Notes: generated from the letters alone by a model not told the origin. A DNA stretch of 64,000 nucleotides from Ochotona curzoniae (GCF_017591425.1 NW_024467121.1:20224707-20288706), one strand, 5' to 3'. Counted from the first letter of the stretch, positions 1 to 11,984 are shown. Numbers and translations: made by a program.

Positions 1-274
1 TCGAGTTAAAGGCACTCATGGCATTTTTTTCTTATTCAGGAGATGGTCCATCAGTTTGTTCTGTCAACTATTTAAATAACTGGATGAAGGCCACTCTCAT
101 CAGGAAGGGCAATATGATTTATTCAGGTTATTTATTAAAATGTTACTTATACAAAAACAGCCTAATAGACACACCCAGAGTAAGGGTCGATGGAAAATCT
201 GGGCAGCCTGTGAATCAGACAAGTTAATAGACAAATAAATCATCACTTTTTGGGGAAGCATCCAGAGATAATAG

Positions 275-370
275 TCAGTTCTACTACAATAATAATGTGC
301 ACTTACAGAGCACTTACTGTGTATCAAACACAGGGGCATCTGGTCTGTGCATTAACCAATCACAGGTTGA
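275..370 (+). mobile_element. MIR-like SINE fragment
   Basis: The text around 'gagcacttactgtgtatcaa' resembles the MIR core (gcacttactatgtgccaggc). It is short and diverged, as expected for an ancient mammalian element. Confidence 0.45.
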
Positions 371-974
371 ATAAGTCCTTGTTTTTGAGGTTATCCATTC
401 AAACTCAGAATGAATTCACTTTTTGCAGCATGGATATATACCTCACATGGTAGCAAGCTCCAACACACGTTATATTCTGGGACCACATCACAGCCTTCTG
501 AAAGTTCCACCCACATGTGAAATCTAACATGCAAGGCACCACCCAGTGTGTGTCTGTCATACAGAGTTTCCGTTACACTGGAACAAGTCCTTTTCACTGA
601 ATACTACTACCTCTCACTGGCCTGTCAAGTGATTAGAAAATGCTATGGTGTCTGCCCAGAATCAATGTGGCTACACAACTGATGGTTAACTGATGGTTAT
701 TAGGGTGGTCCAGCACTGCAAATTCATCCCCATACCACTAGCCCAAATGGCATCATCCAAGGGCTCACAGCACAACTGCCACTACCACCACTGACAGCTC
801 TCAGAGGAGCACTTTTCCAACAGCTGTCTTTCTCAAATACATGCCCTTCCAATACTACCCTGTCCCATTCCAGGCCAGGCCAGAGAGGAGGGCAACAAGT
901 AACATGTGCAACAAGCATTAGCCAGATTCTCCTTACAGCTCTGTGAAGGACACGGATCATTCTAGCCCTGATGG
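371..974. other. Unassigned intronic sequence
   Basis: No repeat family, exon or RNA gene is recognised. The reading frames here are short and lack coding character. Confidence 0.5.
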
Positions 975-1065
975 TAGTAGTTGTGTGGTCCTGAGAAAGT
1001 CACTCAGCTTTTTGGGACTTCAGTCTGTTTATCTACAACCTTAGGAGCAGGTTGAGGAGGAGCTT
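975..1065 (-). mobile_element. MIR-like SINE fragment
   Basis: The stretch reads like the MIR reverse complement (gtgtgacc..gggcaagtcactta..tctgagcctcagtttcctcatctgt). The visible matches are 'gtgtggtcctgagaaagtca' and 'acttcagtctgtttatctac'. Confidence 0.5.
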
Positions 1066-1305
1066 GTTTTTCAATACTAATAAATGACCCATAACAACCT
1101 TTTAATATTCATCCTGGTTTCTCTGATGTCCTTTTGCATGGTAACTGAGATGCTCTACCCCACCCAACCACTGGTCTCTAGGTGGATTATTAGCCAATCG
1201 GGGCTGCTTGGAGTGTATGCTTAGCTATATCATTTCCTCAACACATTTTCTCTCTATCCCTCTCCTGTTTCTCCATCCCTCCATCCCTCCATCTCTCTCT
1301 TTCTA

Positions 1306-1311
<6 letters not shown>

Positions 1312-1357
<46 letters not shown>

Positions 1358-1369
1358 TCTCTCTCTCTT
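1312..1369. repeat. Compound (CT)n-(CA)n-(CT)n microsatellite
   Basis: About 15 CT units, then 7-8 CA units, then CT units again, inside a wider pyrimidine-rich region. It is a compound dinucleotide array and likely length-polymorphic. Confidence 0.95.
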
Positions 1370-3151
1370 CTCCAGTTCCTGCCTTCTTTGTCTCTCTCAA
1401 TTTTTTTCTCTTTTCTCAGCATATTTCCTTTATCTCTACACAGTTCCAAAATTTGAAGAATAATGTTTGATTCTTAAGTATAAAAGTTTGGGAAGTAACC
1501 TCAATCTTCAAGATGCATCAACACCAGAAAATGTACACAGATATGCTGTTTCAATTTGTGGCTTCAGATTTTAGTTTTTGGTACTACGTAAATTCTTATT
1601 TGCATATATTGCTAACCATATTAATAATCTCTTTTGTTGAACGTAACCTGTCTAGAAGACTGCAGGATGTGAGTAAATGTGGTCCTTCCAGCACAAACAG
1701 GCAAAAAGGCTGGGGCTCAGTGTTCTCACCTCATTCTCCTGACTCAGACCCTTGCCAGAGCTCATGATTTAAAGATACACAAAAGGCTCCTGGGTGGTAA
1801 GGAACAGAAGGAATTTGGAATGAGCTTTTTTCTTTCTTGGAGTGCTTGTGAGACAAACAATAAAGCTCCTGGGATGAGGAAAAACAGACCAACACAAACT
1901 CAAGTGTGGTCTTCTGGGGCCTCAGGTGTCCTGGGCATTGTGGTAAGCAACGTGTCTCTCTTAAGGTCATAGTTTCCTTTACAAGTGGATTAAAGAAGTC
2001 AGCCCACTGAATAGCACTCTGATTCAACAGGAACACTGGAGGGCAAACCACCAAAGCAGCAAACTGCAAATCCAGTCTGTGCTGTTCTCATTCTGTCTGT
2101 CAGAGCAGGAGAGACGGGTAAATAAACCAGCACACTGCTCCCTTGGCCCGGAGCCTTTCCCATCATTGCTCAGAAATGTTCTTTTGGGACAAGTGGACTG
2201 TGGAGGTCACCTTTGTGCTATTTTTTGAGAGCAGCATTAAAGAAAATATCACCATAACTTTTGGACTGAGCTGATCATAGAATGTAGGGAATTCACGTCT
2301 GCTTTTATGAGCTGACATGACTACCTGATGTCCCAGCTTGTTTCTGCCTGCCAGTCCTGAGTGAAGCTCCTGTTTCATGGAGCCAAGGTCCCTGGACAAA
2401 TAGAAACAGGGCATATGGCCTTGATGACCAGTGCGGGTAAGGGAAGGAAGGGGGCAGACAACATAAATCATTTGCAATGCTGCCAGCCAAGCTTTTTGTG
2501 AAGAACTGTCCTCAATTTCCATAGCCCTCCTCCATTTCACCAACTTAAAAACAATAGGCACATCCATTCCACATGTTTTGAAACCTCAAAATATCCAGAC
2601 TGCTCATTATAAATCAGCTTTACTCATTACCAGAAAGTCACCCTTGTCTACAAGAAGCAGTGCCCTGAATTTGTTCTCCCATCACTTTTTGCCATGCCCA
2701 GGATGCTGCTGGGATTGGAATGGAGGAGTCCTTGGTCAGGGATGGGAGCTTTGGATCCCAAAAACTGGGTCCTCTAAGCTTCATGGTACTGTGGAGTTAG
2801 GACATTGGCAGAGTGGAGACAGAATTCATGGAGGCTAAAGGAGCCTTCAGGAGAGCTATACGGCATTCATTAGCTTTACAAACTACTTTGCCTTGATAAG
2901 CCAATCTAATTAAGACATTCTAGCAGACAGAGCATTTGTCAATGAAGGCAACACAGAGAAGGTGCTTGGTGTAGACTGGAGCTGGGGAATCTGCAGTCAC
3001 TGGGAATGAAAAGGAAGCAAATGCTCTAGTCAGTAGCAGAATCTTGTCCCAGGAGCAAGCACTGTGCTAAGCAGAGAGCTACTGCATTAATTACACGCCT
3101 CCTTGCTAAGATTCACTCCCAGAACATCCATGGAAACTAATAAGCATAAAC
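1370..3151. other. Unassigned intronic sequence
   Basis: About 1.8 kb of unique-looking DNA without a recognisable SINE, LINE or LTR. The longest frames are around 130 codons on the minus strand. They show no known domain and no supporting splice pattern. Confidence 0.5.
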
Positions 3152-3320
3152 ACAGCATCACGCAAGAAATTTTCACCTGCCAAGCACTTTATAAGTTTAG
3201 CTCATTAATCTACTCTGCCTTCCTGTAGAGCTGGTAATTATTATGATGCCCAGTTCAGAGATGGAGCAACTGAGCAAAGATGAAGCCACTTCTAGGAATT
3301 TGGGAGCAAGTCACAGCCCT
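3152..3320 (+). mobile_element. MIR SINE
   Basis: Several blocks follow the MIR order: 'caagcactttataagtttag', then 'ctcattaatc', then 'ttattatgatgcccagttca' and 'gatggagcaactgagc'. The last corresponds to the 'gatgaggaaactgaggc' signature. Confidence 0.65.
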
Positions 3321-3780
3321 TCTCACTCTGTAATGAAGGACACAACTCAAAGCTGCCATATTTCTCCTTTCACCCCAGCTTTCCTATTGAAAACAGGAGA
3401 GATGACATGGGCTTGACTATCATCCCACACAATTACTGATTAATTCATCTTACAAGTAGTCAATACTAAAAAAGTTACTGTTTAACAACTAGCCAATGAC
3501 CCATCCATACCTAAAAGCAATGCATTGATTAGCACATATTTACAAAACAGTTTTAATAGTTCAAACACTATACCATGCATTATATATACCACTAACTCAG
3601 GGTAGAAAAGTAACAGGGATGTCCCTTTAATTGTTTGTAATGTTATTTAGCCTAAATATAGGAAATTTTTATGGATATTTAATTAAAATATCCGTTGGTT
3701 CATATTCTCCCACATCCTTTTTTTTTTCTGCATCATCTAGAATTTACTGCCATAAGAATGAACAAATCATTTAACTAACG
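3321..3780. other. Unassigned AT-rich sequence
   Basis: No feature is recognised. It ends at the target site of a young CSINE. Confidence 0.5.
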
Positions 3781-4143
3781 CATCCCAGATCTTTTTTTTT
3801 TAAAAGATTTACTTTTATTATTTTTTTTTATTGGAAAGGCGGATATACAGAGAGGAGAGACAGAGAGGAAGATCTTCCGTCCGATGATTCACTCCCCAAG
3901 TGAGCGCAATGGCCGATGCTATGCCGATCTGAAGCCAGGAGCCTCTTCCGGGTCTCCCACGCGAGTGCAGGTTCCCAAAGCTTTGGGCCGTCCTCGACTG
4001 CTTTCCTGGGCCACAGGCAGGGAGCTGGAAGGGAAGCGGGGCTGCCGGGATAGAACTGGTGCCCATATGGGATCCCGGGTGTGCAAGGTGAGGGAGGACC
4101 TTAACCACTGCGCCACTGCGCCGGGCCCCACATCCCAGATCTT
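3781..4143 (-). mobile_element. Young full-length CSINE with 13-bp TSD
   Basis: Read on the minus strand it starts 'ggcccggcgcagtggcgcag' and carries the Pol III B box (ggttctatccc-like), the 'gaagatcttcc' block and the CCTTTCCAAT end with A-rich tail. The flanks are a perfect duplication, catcccagatctt, at 3781-3793 and 4131-4143, which brackets the element at 3794-4130. The low divergence and intact duplication indicate a recent insertion. Confidence 0.95.
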
Positions 4144-4359
4144 AAGAAAGCAGCCTTTTGTCCATGAAATTCTGTTAATTCTGAAATTCTGTTAATCACT
4201 TCTGTTACTAGAACAAGGAGGTGTTTCTACCCTTGGTATCCAAAATAGAGCAGGAATGTTTTAGGGATTAGCCCTTGTGCCAAGGTGGCAGGAAAGCCAT
4301 CCTGTAACTTCCTGGAGTGCTGACTCTTGTTAAAGGGAGGCAGAAGTTATTTGGTAAGG

Positions 4360-4640
4360 GGCATTTGTTGTTGCACAGTAGCTTAAGCTGATGCTTGTGC
4401 TGCCACTAAGTCATATCAAGTGCTGGTTTGAGTTTTGGCTGCTCTGCTTCTGACCTAACTTCCTCCTGATAAGCCAGGGAACGAGGTACATGATATTCCA
4501 ATTGCTTGGGTCTATGCCATTCACACGGGATATCTTGATGGAGTAGCTGGTTCCCAGCTTCAGCCTGACCCTATCCTAGCAAGTACTGCCAAAGATGAAT
4601 GGTCTCAATTTCTCTCTCCATCCAACCCACCCCATTTCCT
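4360..4640 (+). mobile_element. Old CSINE, diverged
   Basis: It starts near 'ttgcacagtagcttaagctg' and preserves the order of CSINE blocks (tgcttgtgctgccac, ctgctctgcttctgacc, agccagggaacgag, gatattcc). It has many substitutions and no clear A-tail, so it belongs to an older layer than the copy at 3.8 kb. Confidence 0.6.
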
Positions 4641-5209
4641 CCCTCTCAACCTCCCTATGTCTCTGAAATAGAGGAATCTTTACTGAAAATTTGTTATCAA
4701 GCTCAAATATCTTTTGATAAAACATAGAGGGCCATAATACAGAGTCAGCCCAGTACAGACCTCAAGTAAAAAGGTTAACTCAAGGCCCTTTTGTTGGCTG
4801 AGAACCATGAAAAGCTTAAAGGACACAGTTTGACAGGTGATATGGGTCTCAGCTGTCATAATTGGGGATGACCGGAGCCAGGACTAGAAAGACTATTCTA
4901 TTAGAAGACTTGGGGTTGGATTTAGACAACCCGAGAAAGCCAGCAACAAGCATAGATATCACTGCCCTCTGATGTCAAGCAGGGGTGTCAAGTTTCTGGG
5001 GAGCCAAGGTAGGAAGCACGTGGCCAGAAGAAAGCAGATGTGATGAAAGTTATCAATCTAGATATGGTTTGTGGAACAAAATGGCCATTCCTGATGCTCT
5101 GTGATCCTGGCCCAGGGTGACGGCACCCATGCAAGCATGTGGGAAAGATAGATACTTGGCTTGACCATCTATTTCTTGGAGAGACCCCTGACATGCAGCA
5201 CCTCATTTT
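4641..5209. other. Unassigned intronic sequence
   Basis: No repeat or exon is recognised. Confidence 0.5.
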
Positions 5210-5330
5210 ATTTATAATTAGATTAAATTATTGTGTCCATAATATGTTGGTGAGGATTAAATAAATAATCCACATAAAATGCTTTGTCTGGTTTATAATA
5301 CAAATAAATGTAAACTCCTATAATTTAAAA
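5210..5330 (-). mobile_element. MIR-like SINE fragment
   Basis: The segment 'ttggtgaggattaaataaat' followed by 'aaaatgctttgtctgg' matches the MIR minus-strand pattern (gtgaggattaaatgagata..aaagtgcttagca). Confidence 0.5.
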
Positions 5331-5744
5331 TTTTTAAATGTTACACAATCAAAAAAGTGCTAATTTTCAATATTATGCTTTTTCACTTTCATTCAACACT
5401 CACGGATTAAGGGTATGCTTGATAACAATAAGTACATAACTGTAAGTGTAGCATAATAACATTTTTCTTTAAATTATTTTTTAACTCAAAAGTCCTCATA
5501 TAGATTTGGCAGATGCTTTTGGATTTAAACTATACTCAGAAGCCCAATGCTTTTTTTTTTTATCAAAAAAACTTAAAAGTAATTCATAAATTTTAGAATG
5601 AGGACTCATAAACCCAAGTTAGTAGAAGACAGCAACAACGAGAATACAGGTTTTAAAAGTGCATTTGGAGGGCAGAAGGGCAAAACTGATTATTTCTATA
5701 TTTCTGATCAGTTCACCAGGATTTACAGGAAATGACTCATTATT

Positions 5745-6002
5745 AGAAAGAAAGATCTTTCTATCCACTGATCTATCCAAGTGGCCACAATGGCTGCAGC
5801 TGAGCAGATCTAAAGCCAGGAATTCCTTCCCAGTCTCCCATGCAGGTGCAGGATCCCAAGGCTATGGGGAATCCAGCTTTCCCAGGCCATAAGTAGGGAG
5901 CTGGATGGGAAATGGAGCAGTGGGGACATTAACTGGTGCCCCTTTGAGATCCTGGTGCATGCAATGTGAGGACTTCAGTCACTAGGCTACTGTGCCGGAC
6001 CC
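5745..6002 (-). mobile_element. CSINE, 3'-truncated or decayed tail
   Basis: It shows the minus-strand CSINE blocks 'caagtggccacaatggctgc', 'aaagccaggaattccttccc', 'tgcaggtgcaggatcccaag', 'gggagctggatgggaa' and 'aggctactgtgccgg'. The usual A-rich 3' end is replaced by unrelated sequence at the left edge. Confidence 0.9.
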
Positions 6003-6785
6003 AAGGAATACATCTAAATGAGAAGACACACCTATAAAGTAGAGACATTCCAGACCTATTAAATTCTCCAATAAGTTCCCTCTGGGTAAGTTGAAAGTAC
6101 ACTGTTAACTGCCAACTCAGCCAGGAGGAGAGAGAACGATGCCTAGCAAGTCTCTGCCGCTGCGTTCTCATGGACAACACAGCAAGCCCCTTACCCGCCC
6201 CAGACCCCTGCTAACTGCAGCTGGTAAAGTGTGTTCTGAACCACTCTCCCTACTGTTTTGTTAGAAGTACTTATTCTTCTTCTGGTGAGTAGTCAGTCTT
6301 ATGATCCATAATCACTGAAAATGATTGATCAAAGTGTCCACCAAGGCAACAGAAGAGGTCTGGGGAAGCGCCACATGGAAAGGAGACTGCAGAATACCTT
6401 GAAAATACAAAATATGCAGACCAGCTCAACATTCCCAATTCCACAAGTTTCAACACTGAAAGAAGGAAAGTAAACCTAAGAGCTCCAGTGTAATCACTGC
6501 AGGGACACTGGAACAAGTGAAGTTTCTTAACCTCATCACAGGCAGGGCTGATTAATTCTCTGCTCAGTGCTGTCAAGCACTGCTGCATGTGCTGCAGCAT
6601 CCCTGGGCTCAATCAACCCGAGGCCAACAGCACTTCCCCATCATGACAACTCCAACAATCTCTCCAAACACTGATGAACATCCTGGGGTGTGCTGTACAA
6701 AATAGTACCCAGCTGGGAAACACAGATTTTTCTCAAAGTCATAGTTTGGGAAGGTGCCCAAGGATTACTTAAGAAGTCTGTACTT
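6003..6785. other. Unassigned intronic sequence
   Basis: No repeat family is recognised. A 113-codon minus-strand frame at 6271-6612 has no recognisable domain, and I do not call it a gene. Confidence 0.5.
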
Positions 6786-6840
6786 AAAAAAAAAAAAATA
6801 TATATATATATATATGTGTGTGTATATATATATATATATG
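6786..6840. repeat. A-run followed by (TA)n-(TG)n-(TA)n
   Basis: A run of 13 A is followed by TA repeats, a short TG block and more TA repeats. It directly abuts the 5' end of the next CSINE, and the TA blocks could extrude a hairpin. Confidence 0.95.
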
Positions 6841-6842
6841 AA

Positions 6843-7170
6843 TGGGCCTGATGCAATAGCCTAGCGGTTAAATCCTCACCTTGCATGCGCCAGGATCCCA
6901 TAGGGATGCCAGTTCATGTCCTGGCTGCTCCACTTGCCACCCAGCTCTCTAACTGTGGCCTGAGAAAATAGTCGAGGACTGCCCAAACCTTGAGACCCTG
7001 CACCCCTGTGGGAGACCCAGAAAAAGCTCCTGACTCCTAACCTCAGATTTGCTCAGCTCTGGCTATTGTGGCCACTTAGGGAGTGAACCAGTGGACACAA
7101 GAGCTCCCTATCTCTCCTTCTCTCTATGAATCTGCCTTTCCAAGAAAAATAATAAGTATTTTTTAAAAAA
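6843..7170 (+). mobile_element. CSINE
   Basis: It opens 'gggcctgatgcaatagccta' and carries 'caccttgcatgcgccaggat', 'gggagacccagaaaaagctc', 'gggagtgaaccagtgga' and an end 'ctgcctttccaagaaaaata'. Divergence is moderate. Confidence 0.92.
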
Positions 7171-7310
7171 GAGTATGAACAATTTGAAAAAAATCTTTGT
7201 AGCAAAATTAGCTTTTAATTCACTTTTTCCACAAATGATGTAAAGTATCCTCATACTGAATTACTGAATTAAATTACTTCATTTCTAATTGATGCTTAGA
7301 ACATCTGGTA

Positions 7311-7380
7311 CGTGTGTTCTGTGTGTGTGTGGGTTCTGTGTATGTGTGTGTTCTGTGTATGTGTGTGTTCTGTGTATGAG
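7311..7380. repeat. 17-bp GT-rich minisatellite
   Basis: The unit ttctgtgtatgtgtgtg occurs twice exactly from 7334, followed by a partial third unit and preceded by a degenerate (GT)n-containing copy. Confidence 0.9.
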
Positions 7381-8340
7381 TGGGAAGGGGAAGTTTGGCA
7401 AAATATTTGATTCAAACATTCCAAAAAACATAAAAATGTTTGAAAAGCCAAACCCAAGGTTAATAATTTAAATATATTACATTCATAAAAGATGAAAATG
7501 GAGAAAAGTGTATTTTCAATTTTTTAGAACATATTCATTTAACTGCCTGTACTTTCCTCCTTATCAAGCAGAGACTCCAAGAAACATAACTGCAAATACA
7601 GTCAAAAGTTAATCATACTATTATGAATTATATCCTTTTACTACTCCTGGGGAACTCTAGGAAATTTAGCACAAATAGTTGCATATAAAAATATATGAGG
7701 TAGTTAATAAACAATTCATATCACTGAACCAGCTCAGATAAAATGAAGTCTCACACTGTGTCACAGAAATAATGAGGAACAAAACTATTTCTTTGGAATT
7801 CTTACACAGCATTTTAGCATTACCAGCTCTGTGTATTGACACATTTTTAAAAGCTTAGAGCACAATTCCATAGGGCCTGGGATTTTCCCCCTCCTCAAAT
7901 TCCCAGCTCTCAACTGATTCGCCCCATATTATTACAATAGTATAGTCCTCCATAAGCAGTCATAAATCCATCAGTCTTTTATTTAAGTTTGCCCCAACAT
8001 TGCTGGTACAAACAACATCAGACAGTCCAGCATCCCATTACCTAGATATGTCCAACAGTTTCATTGGAAGTACACCTTTGATTTGGAAGTGCATATTCTA
8101 TCGTATCTTTACATTTGAATATTATAGTTTCTATTATGCCATCACTACGCATTCCCCCTGCCACCACCTTTTAATGGAGATACTTGACTCCTAGGACAGG
8201 CAGACAGGCAAATTAAAGAGAATCAGAACAAAAGCATTCAAAGATGACAAAAATAATTCAGCTGAGGACAGAAAGTGAAGCTAAAGTATGAGGTCAAGAC
8301 CTTGGGCTGTTTGTAAAACTATTTGCAGGAAGCAACGTAT
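7381..8340. other. Unassigned AT-rich sequence
   Basis: About 1 kb without a recognised element or exon. Confidence 0.5.
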
Positions 8341-8344
8341 TAAT

Positions 8345-8535
8345 ACTTGTAAATTTTTAACTGGCATACAGTAATTGTAGGTCTGTGGTTCAGTGTGATG
8401 GTACATGCATGCAGTGTCTAATGATCAAGTCAATGTAATCAGTATGTCCATCTCCTCAAAAGTTTATCATTTCTATGTGTTGGCAATTTTAGGATTTTCC
8501 TCCTTATTCTGAAATATAATCAATTGCTGTAGACT
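8345..8535 (-). mobile_element. L1 3'-region fragment
   Basis: The string of blocks 'gttcagtgtgatggtacatg', 'aatgatcaagtcaatgtaat', 'tgtccatctcctcaaaagtt' and 'atcatttctatgtgttggca' follows the reverse complement of older mammalian L1 3' sequence as I remember it. Confidence 0.65.
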
Positions 8536-8757
8536 CTGAGGGTATTTCAAAACAATTCATGAAAAACAAAATGAAAGTAAAGGTACAAGTGTATTTTGGT
8601 GCAGAAAAAGTTTTCAGGTGCAAAAAGTTTTTTCTATAATATGTGGAAAATGTGCTTTATGAAAAAAAAATATGCATACTTCTAATTTTTGTTTCTACCA
8701 AAACAAATTCATATTTGCAATTTTACTTATTCATGAACCTTTTGAAATATACTTGCA
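8536..8757. mobile_element. Mariner-type MITE, about 220 bp
   Basis: The left end 'gagggtatttcaaaacaatt..catgaaaa' and the right end 'ttcatgaaccttttgaaata' are inverted copies of the motif TTCAAAAAGTTCATGGAAA. The interior has the expected 'ttttggtgca' and its complement 'tgcaaaaagt'. It carries no transposase. Confidence 0.65.
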
Positions 8758-8825
8758 CAGTTACTCCATTGAACTACAAAACACTAGATCTAATTTCTCT
8801 TAGTTCTATTTTATTAGGCTCCGTA

Positions 8826-9203
8826 CCTCCCTTTTTCTTTTTAAATTTCAAAGGAAGAGTGACAGAAAGGCAGGCAGAAGGAGAGGTTTGGAGGAGGGAG
8901 AAAGCAAAAGGGAGAGGGCTAGGGGAAGGGAGGGGGAAAACAACACAGAGAAGTAGGTCTTCAATCAGCCAGTTTACTCCCCACCTGCAGCAGTTGGTTC
9001 TGAACCAGGCTAAAACCAAGAGACTGGAACTCCATCTGGGTCTCCCACATCGGCAGCAGGGACCAGCACTTGGGCCATTTTCCCACTCATTTCCCACGCA
9101 CGTTAACAGCAAGCTGAATGGGAAGTAGAAAACCGGGGACTCAAACTGACACTCCGATATCAAATGCAGGCAGAGGATAACCTGTACCACGACACCAGTC
9201 CTC
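8826..9203 (-). mobile_element. Older CSINE with expanded purine-rich 3' arm
   Basis: The body has 'cagtttactccccacctgca', 'gggtctcccacatcggcagc', 'cacttgggccattttcccac' and 'acaccagtcct'. The part usually reading 'gagagagaggaagatctt' has grown into about 100 nt of almost pure purine (8865-8950), probably by slippage. Confidence 0.85.
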
Positions 9204-9424
9204 ATTTGCAATTTCTAATGACCATTATTTTTTTTGAAATCAGCTGTTGTAGGTCCTGCTACAATGATGAGAGCAAGCATCTTTTTTTCTTCCAACACCC
9301 TATTTTATGATCACATGTCTGTTTTGGACAAATGAAGCTGTGTATGCTCTGAGGAGATGAATACATGTTTTGAGATTTAAAAGAACAAGATGGAGAAAAA
9401 AATTATGCAATTCAAAGATATATC

Positions 9425-9540
9425 TTCAAATATCACTTAATCCTGTTAACATCCCTGGGGAGTGGGAATTACTGCCCAGTTTTAAAGGTGAAGAAACTAG
9501 AGGCCCAGTGGACAACCTATCCCATGCTTAATGACAAGGT
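9425..9540 (+). mobile_element. MIR-like SINE fragment
   Basis: 'cacttaatcctgttaacatc' followed by 'gggaattactgcccagtttt' and 'ggtgaagaaactagaggccc' follows the MIR 3' half. Confidence 0.6.
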
Positions 9541-9634
9541 AAACTTGCCACAGTTTAAGCGCACACCTGTCACTCTCCAGGCTTTCTCAGCCCAGTGTCA
9601 CACAATGGTAACCTCTCTGGCCAGAACACCCCCC

Positions 9635-10317
<683 letters not shown>

Positions 10318-10785
10318 AGAGGGGTCTTCAAATAGTTCACGGAAGGCTTAGTTCTGTGATACAGCAGGTAAGTTGCCACTTGCAATGCTGGCATTTCATA
10401 ATGGCGCTGGGTGAAGTCCTAGCCGCTCTAGTTCCAACCTAGCTCCCTGCTAACATAAGCAGCAAAGGATTGTCCAGGTACCAGGGTCCTGACTCAAAAG
10501 GGAGACTACAGAGAAGCTCCTGGCTTCAGACGGGCCCAGCTCCAACCATTGCAGCCATTAGGAAGTAAACCAGAAAATGGAAAATTTTTCTCTGTGCCTC
10601 TCCCTCCTCCCCTTTCTGACTCTATCTTTCAAATAGAAAAATCTTTTTAAAAAGTGATTATAAAAAGTACAATTATAAAAAAAAAACTGTGCATGAATTA
10701 AAAAAAAAAAAAGAACTTCTTGTCCCAAAATAAACTAAGTTTTTAATGGACTCAATGGTGTTCATGCATAGTTCTGATAATATAA
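10318..10785. mobile_element. Mariner-type MITE split by a CSINE
   Basis: The left end 'agaggggtcttcaaatagtt' follows a TA dinucleotide. After the inserted SINE the interior resumes with 'actgtgcatgaatt' and 'cccaaaataaact', matching the family interior seen at 8.5 and 50.2 kb. The right terminus is decayed near 10780. Confidence 0.6.
10346..10655 (+). mobile_element. CSINE inserted in a MITE
   Basis: CSINE blocks include 'gccacttgcaatgctggcat', 'agctccctgctaacataagc', 'cagagaagctcctggcttca' and the end 'atctttcaaatagaaaaatc'. This older type has the CTTTCAAAT end rather than CCTTTCCAAT. Confidence 0.85.
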
Positions 10786-10847
10786 TGATATTCTCTCTCT
10801 CCATCTCTCCCTCCTTTCTGCCCATTTCTCTTTTAAAAAAAATTTAT

Positions 10848-11150
10848 GTGCCCGGCACATAACAACTAAAGTCCTTGCCTTGAATGCGCCGTGATCCCAG
10901 ATCTAATCCTGGCAGCCCCACTTCCCATCCAGCTCCCTGCCTGGGGCCTGGAAAAGCATTCTAGGACAGTCCAAAGCCTTGGGACCCTGCACCCACATGG
11001 GAGACAAGGAAGAAGCTCCTGGCTTTGGATTGGCTCAGCTCTGGCCATTGCAGCCACTTGGGGAATGAATCATCGGACGGAAGATCTTCCTCTCTGTCTC
11101 TCCTTCTCTCTGTATACCTGACTTTGTGATAAAAATTTAAAAAAAATTTT
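10848..11150 (+). mobile_element. CSINE
   Basis: It begins 'gtgcccggcacataacaact' and has 'ccatccagctccctgcctgg', 'gggaccctgcacccacatgg', 'atcatcggacggaagatctt' and an AT-rich tail. Confidence 0.93.
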
Positions 11151-11154
11151 TTTA

Positions 11155-11268
11155 AATTATTTTAAATGGAAAGGCAGATCAGAGTTACAGAGAGACAGAG
11201 AGGAAGATCTTGCATCTGCTGATTCACTTCCCAAATGGCTGCAATGGCTGGAGCTGAGCCAATCTGTC
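11155..11268 (-). mobile_element. CSINE 3' fragment, tail-to-tail with its neighbour
   Basis: It carries only the 3' part, read on the minus strand: 'aatggaaaggcagatcagag', 'gagagacagagaggaagatc' and 'atggctggagctgagccaat'. It stops abruptly at 11268, consistent with 5' truncation at insertion. It abuts the tail of the plus-strand copy. Confidence 0.88.
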
Positions 11269-11984
11269 TTTTAGTTGCACTTTCCACAAAATTTTCGAGA
11301 TGCCTAGCTATTGCTTTTTCCTTTTAAGTCTAAAATAAAAAGCGTATAGCTTTACACTAAGAAAATATTTTACAATAAAAATGTCATGTATCAAAAATGG
11401 CAGCTTTTCCCAATGTCGTAGGCCACCAGTGCTTCCCAATATCCTTGATAAGCATTGATCATCATGTAGATAGGTGTCTTCAGTATAATCAGTGAACACT
11501 TGGATTGCACTCAGCCCTAATTCTCTTTATTTTCCACAAGAAGGTATAAACACTGGATATGTAATATATTGTAAGACTCCCTCAATTAACTAATTTTCCT
11601 TCATTTTCATATCTATATGAAATAGTTGTAATTTTTCATGTACTGCCTGTCAGGAGATCCAAGAAACTACTGAACATTGACTAATATTTGCAAAAAGTCA
11701 CTTCAAGCCTGAATTATTTGATGTGCTAGGATATCTGCATGATATCCCCATGGAAATACAAAGTTGACTGCCTCTGCATTTGCAATTCATGTGCCTACAC
11801 GACCATTCAGAGGCAATGTTCTGCCTGAGCTGAGTCAACAGCCAATGGAGTCAAGTCAGCACTTCCTGGTACCAAGCCATTCAGGCAGAAGAAGCTAATT
11901 CTCCAGAGTTTCCACCTACCTTGTGCTTTTTATAAACACTCCAAATCAAATGGCAATTGCATCACCTAAAAAAAATTAGCCTGA
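11269..11984. other. Unassigned intronic sequence
   Basis: No recognised repeat or exon. Confidence 0.5.
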
